Source: G965220305 sp965220305 (GTDB taxonomy: Bacteria; Chloroflexota; Dehalococcoidia; Lucifugimonadales; UBA3495). Taken from it: 64,000 bases of DNA. The stretch spans positions 2,542,001 through 2,606,000 of the forward strand of contig OZ244817.1 in assembly GCA_965220305.1 (NCBI GenBank), read 5' to 3'. The notes under the pieces were generated by a model. It was given only the letters and a program-made list of their open reading frames with translations. It did not search any database and was not told where the DNA came from. Position numbers and translations under genes: made by a program. Shown here one piece after another: positions 8,738 to 18,448 of this stretch (position 1 is its first letter; the number at the start of each line of letters is the position of its first letter).

Positions 8738-8921
8738 CAGGGCCTTTTCATTTTCAGCAAATGTCATTCTGAGCGAAGCGAAGAATCTGAAATCCTTCAT
8801 CCGGGACCTCGTCCGAGTACCGAAGAAAAGCGATGTGGGCAAGAACTTTAGATTCTTCGCTCTGCTCAGAATGACAGAAAAGTACGGGATGACCAGGTGA
8901 GACGAGAATGAAAAGGCCCTG
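8738..8921. mobile_element. Nested foldback element, MITE-like
   Basis: A 184-bp segment bounded by inverted repeats CAGGGCCTTTTCATTTTC (8738-8755) and its complement with one mismatch (8904-8921). Inside is a second inverted pair, TGTCATTCTGAGCGAAGC (from 8762) and its near complement ending at 8876. No ORF is inside. It probably folds back on itself as a non-autonomous element. Confidence 0.6.
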
Positions 8922-8974
8922 CTTCGACCGATGACGCGATGGCAATGCGACCGCCGCGAAGTTAGTATTATCCA

Positions 8975-10453
8975 ATGAATCTGCAATCGCATTGGAAGAT
9001 GGCCGGGTGCCTCCTCACCCTCTTCGGGCTTTTGATGCTGTCCTGCGGTTCCCAGCCGCCGTACGGCTCTGTCGGCGAATCTGCCTCCACCTTCACCCCC
9101 GGAGTCACTCCAACGCCCAGGCCCACGCCGCAACCCGGGGTTGCCGCTACTGTCGTCGGCCCATCGGTCGCACCGGCTACGGTGGCCCGGCCAACGCCCC
9201 AGGCCATCCCGATACCAACAAGGGCTATCGCTCCCCAACCCACGCCCGCCGAGGCCGGCCCCACTACCGTTACAGCGGTAGCCCAACCTTCAGTGCGGGA
9301 CTACTCCGTTGCCCGGCTCGCCGACCAGACCTGGGCTTTTCTGGAGGGGTTCACTGAAGAGATGAGCCCAAGAACGAGCGCCACCGACGCGGAGAAGGCG
9401 GCAGCCGAATACCTGCTGGGGGAACTGGAGGTCCTGGGCTACCAGTCCCGGCTCTAGCCATTTACCTTCCAGCGGCTATCCGGCTGCCCGGCGGTGCGGC
9501 TGCCCGGTGGCGAAACGCTCCAGACTCGTCCCCTGCGACTGACCGGCGCGGGCGCCGCCGTTGGCCTGCTGGCGCATGTGGGGCTGGCCAGGGTGGAGGA
9601 CCTGCCCCAGGATGGGCTCTCCGGGCATGTCGCCCTGGTCCAGCGGGGCCGGATTACCTTCGAGGAAAAGGTAACCAGAGTGGCCGAAGCCGGAGCCGTC
9701 GCCGCCATAATCTACAACAATGCTCCGGGGCCGTTTTCCGGGCGGCTTCGGGAGCAGGCCGACATCCCGGCGGTTGCCATCGCTAAGGCGGACGGCGAAA
9801 AGCTCCTGGATTTGCTGACCGATGGCGACCTGGAAGTTACCGTTTCCCTGGAAATGGATAGCCACGCCTCCAGGAACGTTGTCGCGGAGCGACCAAGCAC
9901 TTCCGACGATGGCCGGGTGTTGATAATAGGGGCCCACTACGACACCGTCCCGGGTACCCAGGGGGCCAACGATAACGGTTCCGGAGTCGCCACTCTGATG
10001 ACGCTGTCAGCCGAGCTTGCCGATGTCCCCCTGCCCTTCCGGCTGCGCTTCTTGCTCTTCGGCTCGGAAGAAGTGGGACTCTTCGGCAGCAGGCATTACG
10101 TTGAGGCCCTCAGCCAGGGCGAACTGGACTCCATTATTGCGATGATAAACATCGATTCGACCGGCAGCGGCCAGACGGTGGTGGCAACCGGCGACAGCGA
10201 ACTGGCCGCCAGGATGTTGGACTATTCCAATTCCCAGGGAATCACGGTCAGGATAGGCGCCCCTTTGCCGTGGGCTGGCAGCGACCATGCGTCTTTCCGG
10301 GATGCCGGGGCGCCCGTGCTCTTCCTGTCAGCCGATGACCTGTCCCGTATCAACTCTCCCCGCGACGGCATCGAGTTTGTCAGACCGGAGCTAATGGGCG
10401 CTGCCACGGCGCTGGTTCTCGGGCTAATCGACCAACTGGCCGGTGATTACTGA
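8975..10453 (+). pseudogene. M28 zinc aminopeptidase lipoprotein with in-frame amber stop
   Basis: One continuous frame of 492 codons is interrupted only by TAG at 9455-9457 (residue 161, context YQSRL*PFTF). The N-terminus is a lipoprotein signal (MLSCG lipobox) with a Pro/Thr-rich linker. The remainder has a PA-like segment (VALVQRGRITFEEKV) and the M28 zinc ligands: GAHYDTVPG, NDNGSG, GSEEVGLFG, NIDSTGSG and GSDHASF. Restoring a single base (CAG for TAG) would give a complete exported metallo-aminopeptidase. As read, only a 160-residue N-terminal fragment would be made; an internal GTG at 9494 could start the catalytic part without a signal. Nonsense mutation, sequencing error and readthrough are all possible. 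Confidence 0.8.
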
Positions 10454-10743
10454 AGGCGGTTGGAAGGGCCACCAATACCGTCATTCCGGCGGAGGCCGTA
10501 GTCCAGGGGTGGAGGGGCCTGAGCGGTGGTTCGACAGGCTCACCATGAGCGAGTGCGTGTACCGTCATTCCGGCGTAGGCCGGAATCCAGGGGTGGAGGG
10601 GGCCAGCGGCCATCCCAAGGCCCATCATCTCTTTGGCTCCATGAGCCCCACCACGGGCACGGTTGCGCGTGCATTCAAATACCACGGCAAATACCCCCGC
10701 GACAACTGTAGCCGACCCGCTTCGCTGCCTTCCGGCAAACGAA
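10454..10743. repeat. Intergenic REP copies
   Basis: No gene is seen. A diverged REP lies at 10479-10510 and a full copy at 10562-10593, separated by GGTTCGACAGGCTCACCATG of a second repeat family. The right part (10600-10743) shows nothing recognisable. Confidence 0.6.
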
Positions 10744-10771
10744 GATGGGGGTGCGTCTACGCACCCCCATC
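10744..10771. terminator. Strong 12-bp hairpin
   Basis: Perfect inverted repeat GATGGGGGTGCG / CGCACCCCCATC with a TCTA loop, lying just past the 3' end of the minus-strand VOC gene. The T-tract is short on both strands. It is probably the terminator for that gene. Confidence 0.55.
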
Positions 10772-10798
10772 CGTAAAAGAGACTTCCCGCTTGCTGGA

Positions 10799-11299
10799 CT
10801 AGGCGTGGGCCGCGGCTGCCCGGGCGATGTCGGCGTCCCAGGGACCGGACAACCGGCCCTTCTTGGTGCCGCCAATCATGTACCCGCTCTCGTCGTGCCC
10901 CCACTCGCTGGCGGGCATTTCGTAGGACAGCTCGATGCCGTTGCCGTCTGGGTCTCGAATGTAGATGCCGATGGCATGGCCGTGGTCGGACACATGCTCA
11001 ATCTCGATGTTCTTCTCTTTGACCCGGTAGTAAAGCTCCGACAGGTCGTCGAGGCTGTCCATATACCAGGCCATGTGGTTCAGGCCCACCTGTCCCGCCT
11101 GAGGGCCGGGCGCGTTCTCCCCCACTTCCACTAGGGCAATCTCGTGGGAGTTCCCCAGGTCGGCGCTCATAAATGCGGCGCGTCCCGGGGTGAAACCGTA
11201 GGTGTGAAGACCCAGCAGGTCCTCATACCAGGCGCGAGCCCGCTCGGCGTTACGGACAAAGATGTTGACGTGGCCTAGCCGTCTCGGAGTGTAGCCCAT
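10799..11299 (-). CDS. VOC (glyoxalase/extradiol-dioxygenase-like) protein
   Basis: A 166-residue vicinal-oxygen-chelate protein with two beta-alpha-beta-beta-beta modules. Probable metal ligands are His in LGHVNIFV (residue 9), His in GLNHMAWY (about 74) and Glu in DPDGNGIELSYE (about 124). The N-terminus FVRNAERARAWYEDLLGL is typical of the superfamily. It could be an extradiol ring-cleavage dioxygenase or a glyoxalase-like isomerase; the Rieske dioxygenase elsewhere in the window makes ring cleavage attractive but unproven. The ATG at 11299 has a GGAGGAG site. Confidence 0.82.
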   Translation of the reverse strand: MGYTPRRLGHVNIFVRNAERARAWYEDLLGLHTYGFTPGRAAFMSADLGNSHEIALVEVGENAPGPQAGQVGLNHMAWYMDSLDDLSELYYRVKEKNIEIEHVSDHGHAIGIYIRDPDGNGIELSYEMPASEWGHDESGYMIGGTKKGRLSGPWDADIARAAAAHA

Positions 11300-11842
11300 A
11301 ATCTCCTCCTTTTCCGAAATAGATTTACTGCACCCGGGTTAATGATACCAACTAGAGGGCCTGGAAGAAAGTGGTGAGGAATTCAGTCCAGGGTCTTTCG
11401 ATTTTGGTGGCGGGAAAAAGGGATACCCTAACCGTTCCGTTGGTGGGAGTGGAAATTCCCCTTAGTCCCCCTTTACAAAGGGGGAAAGAAAAGCCCCCCT
11501 TTGTAAAGGGGGGTTGGGGGGATTTCCCAGTGCCGGCGATAGGCCCTCTGCACCCCCCCGGGTCTTTCGATTGATCACCCCGCCTACGCGGAGTGCGGGC
11601 TCTGAGCGGAGCGAAGGACCTAAAGTGGAGGGTGTCCTAACCCTTTTTGCAACCGGAGCGCTTTAGATTCTTCGTCGCAAGCTCCTCAGAATGACAGCGA
11701 AACCAGTCTCCCTGCCAGGGAGACTGGTTTCCATACGGATAATCGAAAGACCCTGGGGCAATCGCCGTGGGGACTGGCCCCTTCGCCCCCTCTCTATCTC
11801 TCCCCCTTGACGGGGGGGAGGACTGGCCTGGATGGAGGACGC
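11300..11842. repeat. Repeat-rich gap
   Basis: No gene. It contains a large inverted repeat whose arms CCCCCTTTACAAAGGGGG (11467-11484) and CCCCCCTTTGTAAAGGGGGG (11494-11513) are each palindromic themselves. It also contains a diverged inverted copy, about 11600-11695, of the TCATTCTGAG element seen at 41009-41108, and scattered GGGTCTTTCGATT motifs. Confidence 0.65.
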
Positions 11843-13567
11843 CTACCCAGCGTCGTCCGTGAAGCTGTAGATGCCGCCGGGACGCCCGCCTTCCGGCAAC
11901 CCCAAGGGCAGGTGGACATTGAGCAGAAACGGGCGATTCTCCTCCTCAACAATCCGGAGTCCGTGCTCGATGGCGTCGGAGATGGTGGCCTCGTCGGTGG
12001 CGTCCATCGCCTCGACGCCAAAGCCCTCGGCCAGCTTGACCGGGTCGATGTTGTCCAACACCACGCCCCGGTACTCGCCCGTCTCCTTCATTTGGGCGTT
12101 GGCGTTGGCGAAGGAAGTGGCGACGATGCCGTAGGCCCCGTTGTTGGAGATGACGTAGAGCACGGGAATGTTGTGGCTGGCGGCGGTCCACAGCGCCGAG
12201 TCGGAATAGTAGAGGGAGCCGTCGCCTACCAGCCCCACCACCGGCTTGTCGGGAGCCCCCAGCTTGGCCCCAATGGCCGCTCCCACGCCGTAGCCCTCGG
12301 AGCCCCCGGCGGGTCGGATGTACTGGTTGCGGCCCGGCTCCCCGGAGTTCTCCAATAAGTCCTGGGCAACGGCGAACTGCTCGATGGTCACCAGGCCACC
12401 GCCGCGCTGCTCCAGGCTGCTGTCCAAGGCGTCGGCCAGGGCGAAAGGTCGCACCCTTCCCGCCTGGGGAGCGATGCCCTGGGCGGCGGCCCGGCGGCGG
12501 GCGCGAAGGGCGGCGGCTTCCTCCCGGGCCCAGGCGCGCCGTCCGGCCAGTTCGTCCTGGGAGGACTCGGTCAGTTCCAACAGGCGTTGGGCTGCCCGCT
12601 TTTCGTCGGCCAACACCGCCAGGTCCAGGCCGGGGATATTCTCCAGGTTCTCCGCGTCGGACCCCACGGCAATGGTACGCTCGGCGTTGAAGAAGGCGGC
12701 GTAGTCGTCGGCGGTGCCCGCGCCGTTGTGGCGCACCCCCCAGCAAAGGATAAGGTCCGGGTCGATGTCCGGGGCCTGTTCCAGCCGCCGCCCTCCGCAG
12801 TGCAGGGGATGTTTGATGGAAACGCCCCGCAGTTCGCCCACCACCGGAATGCCGAACCTCTCGGCCAGCGCCGTCACCTCGGCGTCGGCGCCGCTCTTCC
12901 AGACGCCGTCTCCGGCGTAGAGCAGGGGACGCTTGGCTTCGCGGAGGGCCCGGGCGATGGCTTCCACGTCGCTGTCCGAAGGATAGCCGCTGCGAAGCTG
13001 GGGAAGGCCGCCGTCAATGATGTTGGCGGTAAATTCGGTTGGCCCCAGCAGCCGGTCGTAGACCGCCAGGTGAACGGGGCCGACGGGCGGCGTCATCGCC
13101 ACCCGGAGCGCGCGCTCCACCGCCGCGGGCAGTCCCTCAGGCTCGATGACCGTCCAGTTGGCCTTGGTCAAGGGGGCGCTGATGGCGGTAGGTCCGGCGT
13201 TGTGGGAAACGTCCAGGTTTATTTTGTCGGCGAAACTGCCGGTGTCGCCGGCGAAGGTGATTACCACCACCGGTAGGCTGCCCGTCCAGACGTTGATCAG
13301 TTGGCCCATGCACTGGGCCAACCCCGCCCCCAGGTGGACCACCATCACGGCGGGGCCAAGGTTGGCCTGGGTATACCCTCCGGCCATCGCCGTGACCGCG
13401 CCTTCGTGCAGTCCCAGAATGCCGTGAATGTCGGACCGGGAATGTAGCTCGTTGAAGAACAGGGCCTCCCGGGAGCCCGAGTTGTTGAAAACGTACTTTA
13501 CGCCCAAGGACGCCAGTTGCTCGACCATGAGGTGGGAGGCGTTGGACGTCATCTCTCTAATTGTCAT
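11843..13567 (-). CDS. ThDP-dependent enzyme (acetolactate synthase/benzoylformate decarboxylase-like)
   Basis: A 574-residue thiamine-diphosphate enzyme with the usual three domains. The N-terminal Pyr domain holds the likely catalytic Glu (LGLHEGAVTAMAGGY). The central domain contains KRPLLYAGDGVW. The C-terminal PP domain has the ThDP/Mg motif GDGSLYYSDSALWTAA ending in NNGAYG. The ATG at 13567 is preferred over an in-frame start 63 bases upstream because GGAAGAGGGA precedes it. Candidate reactions are 2-oxoacid decarboxylation or carboligation. No ALS regulatory subunit is nearby, which argues against branched-chain amino acid synthesis. Confidence 0.85.
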   Translation of the reverse strand: MTIREMTSNASHLMVEQLASLGVKYVFNNSGSREALFFNELHSRSDIHGILGLHEGAVTAMAGGYTQANLGPAVMVVHLGAGLAQCMGQLINVWTGSLPVVVITFAGDTGSFADKINLDVSHNAGPTAISAPLTKANWTVIEPEGLPAAVERALRVAMTPPVGPVHLAVYDRLLGPTEFTANIIDGGLPQLRSGYPSDSDVEAIARALREAKRPLLYAGDGVWKSGADAEVTALAERFGIPVVGELRGVSIKHPLHCGGRRLEQAPDIDPDLILCWGVRHNGAGTADDYAAFFNAERTIAVGSDAENLENIPGLDLAVLADEKRAAQRLLELTESSQDELAGRRAWAREEAAALRARRRAAAQGIAPQAGRVRPFALADALDSSLEQRGGGLVTIEQFAVAQDLLENSGEPGRNQYIRPAGGSEGYGVGAAIGAKLGAPDKPVVGLVGDGSLYYSDSALWTAASHNIPVLYVISNNGAYGIVATSFANANAQMKETGEYRGVVLDNIDPVKLAEGFGVEAMDATDEATISDAIEHGLRIVEEENRPFLLNVHLPLGLPEGGRPGGIYSFTDDAG

Positions 13568-13689
13568 TCCCTCTTCCTGGTGGTCCCGAATTGGGGTTAG
13601 CCGTTGGTTCCGGCTGCGCCGGCGCGACACCGGGGCGGGCGTTGCCGTCCCCCCGGATGTTTGGGTAATAGTACGGCGGGAGGGTCTGG

Positions 13690-15060
13690 TTGTCCACCTT
13701 GGCTTGGGCCGGTGGTGGCTTCTCGTCCGCTACGTTATACTTTCATCCCGGCAGACTACAGGAGCGCACCGCCATCAACTCTCTTCGATTGCCCCGGCTG
13801 CACACATTCGACTCCCTGATTGCCTATCGGAATTACCGTCTGCTCTGGACTGGGAACTTCTGCTGCAACAGCGCCCTCTGGCTACAGCTACTCTCGGTAG
13901 GATGGCTGGTGCGGAACTTGACGGAGGGTTCTGCTACGTCGGCCCTTCAGGTGGTCACTGTGGGCGGGCTCAGCACCCTTCCCGTGTTGTTGGTAGGACC
14001 CTGGGGAGGCGTCCTGGGAGACCGGGTAGACCGGCGCAAGCTGTTGATGCGGATTCAGACCTTCATGGCCTGCCTTGCCGTACTGTTCGCCCTGGTGGTG
14101 GTGTCCGATTACGGCATAGATTTGTCCAACGCGGCCAAGGTCTGGGTTGCCTACGGCTACGTGATTATCAGCGGAAGCTGCCTGTCGGTCACCCAACCCA
14201 TGCGCCAGGCCCTCATCGCCAACACGGTGCCCCCGGAAGCCTTCGGCAACGCCTTCGCCACCAACACCCTGACCATCACCGGCACCCGGATATTCGGCCC
14301 ATTCATCGGCGGCATCCTCATCGCCAGCCTGGGGTTCACCGCCAATTTTCTGGTGGAAGCGGCCTGCTACGCCGCCATGGTCCTGGTGTTCCTGCCCCTG
14401 CGGACTCCCTACCGGCTTGCTCCCCCCCGGAGGCGGGTATCTCCCGTCGCCGCCTTTGGCGAGGGAATCCGCTTCATCCGGCGGGAGCAGCCCATTATCC
14501 TCACCATGATCCTGCTGGGTCTAATCCCCAACGTGGTCCTGCACCAGGTATGGTTCCTGCTGCCCATATTCACCGCCGAAACCCTGCAACGGGAAGCCGA
14601 CGTGGGAGGCTTTCTGCTGGCGGCCACCGGGGTTGGCGGCTTCGCCTCCGCCGTGCTAATCGCGTCGGTTGGCTTCATCTTCAAGAAGGGGATGCTGGCC
14701 CTTTGCTCCATCCTGGCGAGCGCTGTCCTGGTGGTCCTGTTCGCCTACTCCCCGTGGATACTCCCGGCGTTCCCATTGGTCCCGGCCCTCATTTTCATCG
14801 CGCTAATGGCGGGCGCCCAGGCCCACTTCCGCACCACCAACGGGACGCTGGTGCAGCTAATTACTCCCGACCAGTACCGGGGGAGAGTCACCAGCCTGAA
14901 CAGCTACGGGCAGGGCTTCGTCTTTCCCTTCAGCATTCTGGTCGGTCTCCTGGCCGGCTTCACCGGCGTTGTCACCACGATAACCGTACTGGGAACCCTG
15001 GGGCTGGCGCTGGCCCTGTACTTCACCCTCAGGCTGCGGGAGGTGCGAGAGCACCCATAG
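13690..15060 (+). CDS. MFS transporter, MFS_3-like
   Basis: About 420-456 residues with 12 predicted TM helices. The core begins HTFDSLIAYRNYRLLWTGNF and has GPWGGVLGDRVDRRKLLMRIQ between TM2 and TM3 and TPDQYRGRVTSLNSYGQG in the second half, as in the EntS-like exporter at 7066. Start choice: TTG at 13690 has GGGAGG six bases upstream, while AGGAG at 13760-13764 would suit an atypical ATC at 13774, and a TTG lies at 13789. It is divergently oriented to the ThDP enzyme. The substrate is unknown. Confidence 0.83.
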   Translation: MSTLAWAGGGFSSATLYFHPGRLQERTAINSLRLPRLHTFDSLIAYRNYRLLWTGNFCCNSALWLQLLSVGWLVRNLTEGSATSALQVVTVGGLSTLPVLLVGPWGGVLGDRVDRRKLLMRIQTFMACLAVLFALVVVSDYGIDLSNAAKVWVAYGYVIISGSCLSVTQPMRQALIANTVPPEAFGNAFATNTLTITGTRIFGPFIGGILIASLGFTANFLVEAACYAAMVLVFLPLRTPYRLAPPRRRVSPVAAFGEGIRFIRREQPIILTMILLGLIPNVVLHQVWFLLPIFTAETLQREADVGGFLLAATGVGGFASAVLIASVGFIFKKGMLALCSILASAVLVVLFAYSPWILPAFPLVPALIFIALMAGAQAHFRTTNGTLVQLITPDQYRGRVTSLNSYGQGFVFPFSILVGLLAGFTGVVTTITVLGTLGLALALYFTLRLREVREHP

Positions 15061-15266
15061 CGTTCCCTGGGCCTTGCACTGGCGTTGTACTCAACGGCAG
15101 GGGGACTTGGCCGGCGAGACAGGCCCGGGGGAGAAACGGTTGCCCCGGCGCACCTTCCTGGGTATTAGACGTTTGCCAGCCGGCGGAATAGAATGGGTAC
15201 GTCGCCTGGCCGCCTCGCCAGGCATCTGCCCTTTCGAGGAATCTTGAGACCAACCGGGGTGAGCCC

Positions 15267-16439
15267 GTGACGACAAGGCCCGACACCGGAGCGGCAACGC
15301 CAACCGCCCAGGAACTGCTGGGGAGAGCCTCGGCGCTGGTGCCCGTCCTGAAGGAACGGGCGGCCCGCACCGAGGAATTGCGGCGAGTCCCACCCGAGAA
15401 TGTACAAGACCTGCTGACCTCCGGGCTCTACCGCATTGGAGTGCCCAGGCGGTCCGGCGGACTGGACGTGGACTACGGCCTGGCCCTGGACGTGGCCGCC
15501 GAGTTGGGCCGGGGTTGCGCTTCCACCGCCTGGTGCTACTGCCTCTGGGCCGCCCACGCCTGGCTGGTGGGCTTCTGGCCGTTGCCGGCGCAGGATGAGG
15601 TATTCGGGGAGGGCCCGGACGCCCTCTGCTCCAGCTCGTTGAACACCGGCAAGTCCACCACCACGCCCGTCGAAGGCGGGTACCGGCTGTCCGGTAGGTG
15701 GGAGTTCTCCAGCGGCTGCGACTCCGCTAGTTGGTTGATGCTGGGGGTGTCCGGCATCGGCCAGCGCAATTGGGCCCTGGTGCCCCGGGGCGACTTCGAG
15801 ATAGTGGACAACTGGTTCGTTTCCGGGCTTCGCGGCAGCGGCAGCAAGGACATCGTGGTTGAAGATATATTCGTGCCCCGCCACCGGGTGCTGGAAGTGA
15901 GCACCGCGGGCGACGGCGATTTCAGCGCCTGGGAGCTGCACGGTCAGGCCCGCTACCGGGTGCCGATTCCCGTATTGTTGGGGTGGGACCTGGTCGCGCC
16001 CATGCTGGGAATCGCCCGGGGAATGCTGGACGAGTTCATCGCCCGGCTGGTCGGAACATCCGGCCCCGGCAGGACCGCCGATTCCCACGCGGTCCACCTG
16101 CGTTTGTCCCAGGCCGCCGCCGAGGCCGACGCGGGCCGGGCGCTGCTGGACCAGGACATTCGCGAGATTCTTCGCAAGGGGGAAGCAGGCGAGAGCTTCA
16201 CTCCCCTGGAGCGGGCCCGGTTCCGGCGGGACAAGGCCTTCATCGCCCAGCTTTGCCTTCAGGCGGTCAACCGGCTGTTCGACCTCAGCGGCGGCCACGC
16301 CCTCTTCGATTCGGTATCCCTGCAACGCTTTCACCGGGACGCCCAGGCGGTGGCCCACCGGGACGGCCTAATCATGGACCTGGGCGGCCAGCAGTACGGT
16401 AGGGTGGCCCTGGGGTTGGACCCCGACGCGCCGATTTAG
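15267..16439 (+). CDS. Flavin-dependent monooxygenase, acyl-CoA dehydrogenase fold (HsaA/DszC-like)
   Basis: A 390-residue protein of the acyl-CoA-dehydrogenase fold that fits two-component flavin monooxygenases (group D) better than true acyl-CoA dehydrogenases. It has LYRIGVPRRSGGLDVDY, WEFSSGCDSASWLMLG and GLRGSGSKDIVVEDIFVP, and it ends with RFHRDAQAVAHRDGLIMD, the region where these hydroxylases bind flavin. It lacks the catalytic glutamate context of acyl-CoA dehydrogenases. It would need a separate flavin reductase, not seen here. It may hydroxylate a phenolic substrate, consistent with the aromatic theme. The start is GTG at 15267. Confidence 0.78.
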   Translation: MTTRPDTGAATPTAQELLGRASALVPVLKERAARTEELRRVPPENVQDLLTSGLYRIGVPRRSGGLDVDYGLALDVAAELGRGCASTAWCYCLWAAHAWLVGFWPLPAQDEVFGEGPDALCSSSLNTGKSTTTPVEGGYRLSGRWEFSSGCDSASWLMLGVSGIGQRNWALVPRGDFEIVDNWFVSGLRGSGSKDIVVEDIFVPRHRVLEVSTAGDGDFSAWELHGQARYRVPIPVLLGWDLVAPMLGIARGMLDEFIARLVGTSGPGRTADSHAVHLRLSQAAAEADAGRALLDQDIREILRKGEAGESFTPLERARFRRDKAFIAQLCLQAVNRLFDLSGGHALFDSVSLQRFHRDAQAVAHRDGLIMDLGGQQYGRVALGLDPDAPI

Positions 16440-16725
16440 CGACTGGCTGGCCCTGGCCTGCTCCCGGGGGCCGGTGGCAGTCGCTTTCTCGCTCCTCGAC
16501 GCCGTCATTGCCGCGTTTCCTCCGGCTCCGTCACTCCCGCATCCCCCCGTCATTCCCGCGAAAGCGGGAATCCAGAGCCTCGAAAGCGGCAATCGCCCTA
16601 CCCTAATTTACCGCCCTGCTAACTGCGGGACCTCACTCTCGTCGACGTATCATCTGGCCTGCCCTGTGTGCTTAGGCCCCGCAGTGTGCCCCGTTAGCAA
16701 TTGCGTTTTCCTACATCTTGGCCCG
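16440..16725. repeat. Intergenic gap with one REP
   Basis: A complete CCCGC-type REP (ATTCCCGCGAAAGCGGGAAT) lies at about 16552-16572. Nothing else is recognisable; the flanking genes converge here. Confidence 0.6.
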
Positions 16726-17643
16726 TTACCTTACCGGCGGCCACATTATCCAACCCCGCCGGCCCGTGTTGCGCAGTCGGAGCAGGTGGCCCCCCAGGGT
16801 GGTCACGTAGAGGCTGCTCTGGTCGGCATCCCCGAAGGCGCAGTTGGTGGGCATGTCCACCCCCACCGGCATGGGATAGGTCTCCAGCACCCGGCCCTCG
16901 GGCGTCCAGACGTGAATCATCGGCCCGGGGCCGCTGGCGTAGTTGCCGGTAGCCCCCAGAATGTTCCCATCCGAGTCCAGGCACATGCCGTCGATGCCCC
17001 GGTGGGGGCCTCGGTGGTCCTCCCCAAACTGGTGCAGCACGATGTATTGGCCCAGGGTCCCGTCGGCGTTGATGGGATAGGAGCGCAGCTCCCGCACCGA
17101 GCCGGGGGCCACGTCGGTCTGGATGATGTACAGGTGGCTCCCGTCCGGCGATACCAGCAGCCCGTTGGTGCCGGTGGTGTCAAAGGTCATGCGCCGGCAG
17201 GTCCAGCCGCCGTCGCCGTCCGGGTCGGCCCGCAGGATGTCCCGCTCGTCCATATCGGGGGTCTCGCTGGGGTCGATGTTAATGTCGTTCCAGGGGTTGC
17301 TGAACCAGATGCGCCCCTGGTGGTCGATGGCCAGGTCGTTGGGAGTGTTCAGCCTGACTCCCTCCAGGTTGTCCACGATGGTGGTGGTGGTCCCATCGGG
17401 CTCAAAGCGCACGATGGCCCGCCCGCCGGAGCAGCAGCCGTAAAGGCGTCCTTCGGCGTCGAAGGCCAAGCCGTTGGTGTGGTTGGTGTTCTCCCGGTAG
17501 ACGCTGCAAGCCCCGGTCGCCGGGTCGTAGGCCATGATGCGGCTGGCGGGAATGTGGGTAAACAGCAGCCGTTGACCGTCCCAGGCCGGCCCCTCGGTCA
17601 GGCGGCTGAAGTGTCCCGCGACGTGCTCCCATTGCAATGACAT
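16726..17643 (-). CDS. SMP-30/gluconolactonase-type hydrolase, copy 1
   Basis: A 305-residue six-bladed propeller of the SMP-30/gluconolactonase/LRE family, which hydrolyses lactones with one divalent metal. Landmarks are TEGPAWDGQRLLFTHIPASR (N-terminal metal Glu), NTPNDLAIDHQGRIWFSN (metal Asn) and GIDGMCLDSDGNI (metal Asp). The ATG at 17643 is chosen for its GGAGGG site; nine further in-frame codons upstream lack one. A closely similar paralogue of identical length lies at 42948-43865. Both have a carboxymuconolactone decarboxylase paralogue upstream on the same strand. Confidence 0.88.
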   Translation of the reverse strand: MSLQWEHVAGHFSRLTEGPAWDGQRLLFTHIPASRIMAYDPATGACSVYRENTNHTNGLAFDAEGRLYGCCSGGRAIVRFEPDGTTTTIVDNLEGVRLNTPNDLAIDHQGRIWFSNPWNDINIDPSETPDMDERDILRADPDGDGGWTCRRMTFDTTGTNGLLVSPDGSHLYIIQTDVAPGSVRELRSYPINADGTLGQYIVLHQFGEDHRGPHRGIDGMCLDSDGNILGATGNYASGPGPMIHVWTPEGRVLETYPMPVGVDMPTNCAFGDADQSSLYVTTLGGHLLRLRNTGRRGWIMWPPVR

Positions 17644-17890
17644 GCTTCCCTCCTGAGTGATTCTGGTCAATCTACAGTGATGGCTGCCCAGGGTCTTTGC
17701 AGGCGCACCGTCGTGAGCCCATGCCCGGACTGGGGGATAAACCGCTCACCCTGGACGGCCTCCCCCACCGTCTTTGCGGCGAAGGCCGGAATCCAGGGTA
17801 GTAGGGGGCGGTGTTCATTCCCACCACCCCGCCTTCGCGGAGTGCAGGCTATGAGCGGGGGGCCCGCCCTCACCCGAATCGGCGCGGCTA

Positions 17891-18448
17891 CTAGATGGGC
17901 AGCGGCTCCTCGGTCCGCTCCTCGGGCAGCTCAACCCCGAAGGCGTTGACGTTGAAGGCCAGCATGGAGTAGCAGCCCATAAGGGTGGTCAACTCCGTGG
18001 TCCCGGACACGCCGAACTGGGCTACCACCGCGTCGAAGGCTGCCTGGCTGACCCGCCGGGTGCGGAAGAACTGCTGGCCGTACTCCACCACTGCGGCTTC
18101 GTCCGCCGCCGGATTGGGCAACTCCTGCCGGTCCCGCAGAGCGTCGACCAACTCGTCGCGCAGTCCGGCCCGGCGGCCCGGGGGAGCGTGGGCGTTCCAG
18201 ATGTACTGGCAGTCGTTCTCCCGGGCGGCCAGCAGCATGGCCAGCTCCCGGATACGGGGTTCCAGGGAAGTGTCCGTCCGCAGGTAAAGGGCCAGGTCCT
18301 GGGCCCGCTGGGCCACTTCCGGGGCGTTTAGCAAAACGGAGCCGGGGCCGCCGGTGGGAACTCCGCCCCGCTCCTCCACAATGGCGTCGAAGGTGGCGCG
18401 TTGGGCTTCCGGGACGGCCTCTCGGGTAACTGCTGGCGTTCGAGCCAT
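17891..18448 (-). CDS. Carboxymuconolactone decarboxylase family protein, copy 1
   Basis: A 185-residue AhpD/CMD-fold protein. The family core is RIRELAMLLAARENDCQYIWNAHA. In AhpD the equivalent motif is ExxxCxxCxxxH; here the first Cys is kept, the second is replaced (CQYIW) and His is retained. Thiol peroxidase chemistry by a CxxC pair is thus unlikely, and a decarboxylase/isomerase-like role or an orphan activity is more plausible. It is followed 247 bp downstream by the SMP-30 gene. The paralogue is at 46026-46583. Confidence 0.85.
   Translation of the reverse strand: MARTPAVTREAVPEAQRATFDAIVEERGGVPTGGPGSVLLNAPEVAQRAQDLALYLRTDTSLEPRIRELAMLLAARENDCQYIWNAHAPPGRRAGLRDELVDALRDRQELPNPAADEAAVVEYGQQFFRTRRVSQAAFDAVVAQFGVSGTTELTTLMGCYSMLAFNVNAFGVELPEERTEEPLPI

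Noticed and set aside
13428..15191. 587-codon plus-strand ORF overlapping the MFS gene
   Set aside because: Out of frame with the MFS protein and of Arg/Pro/Gly-rich non-protein-like composition.
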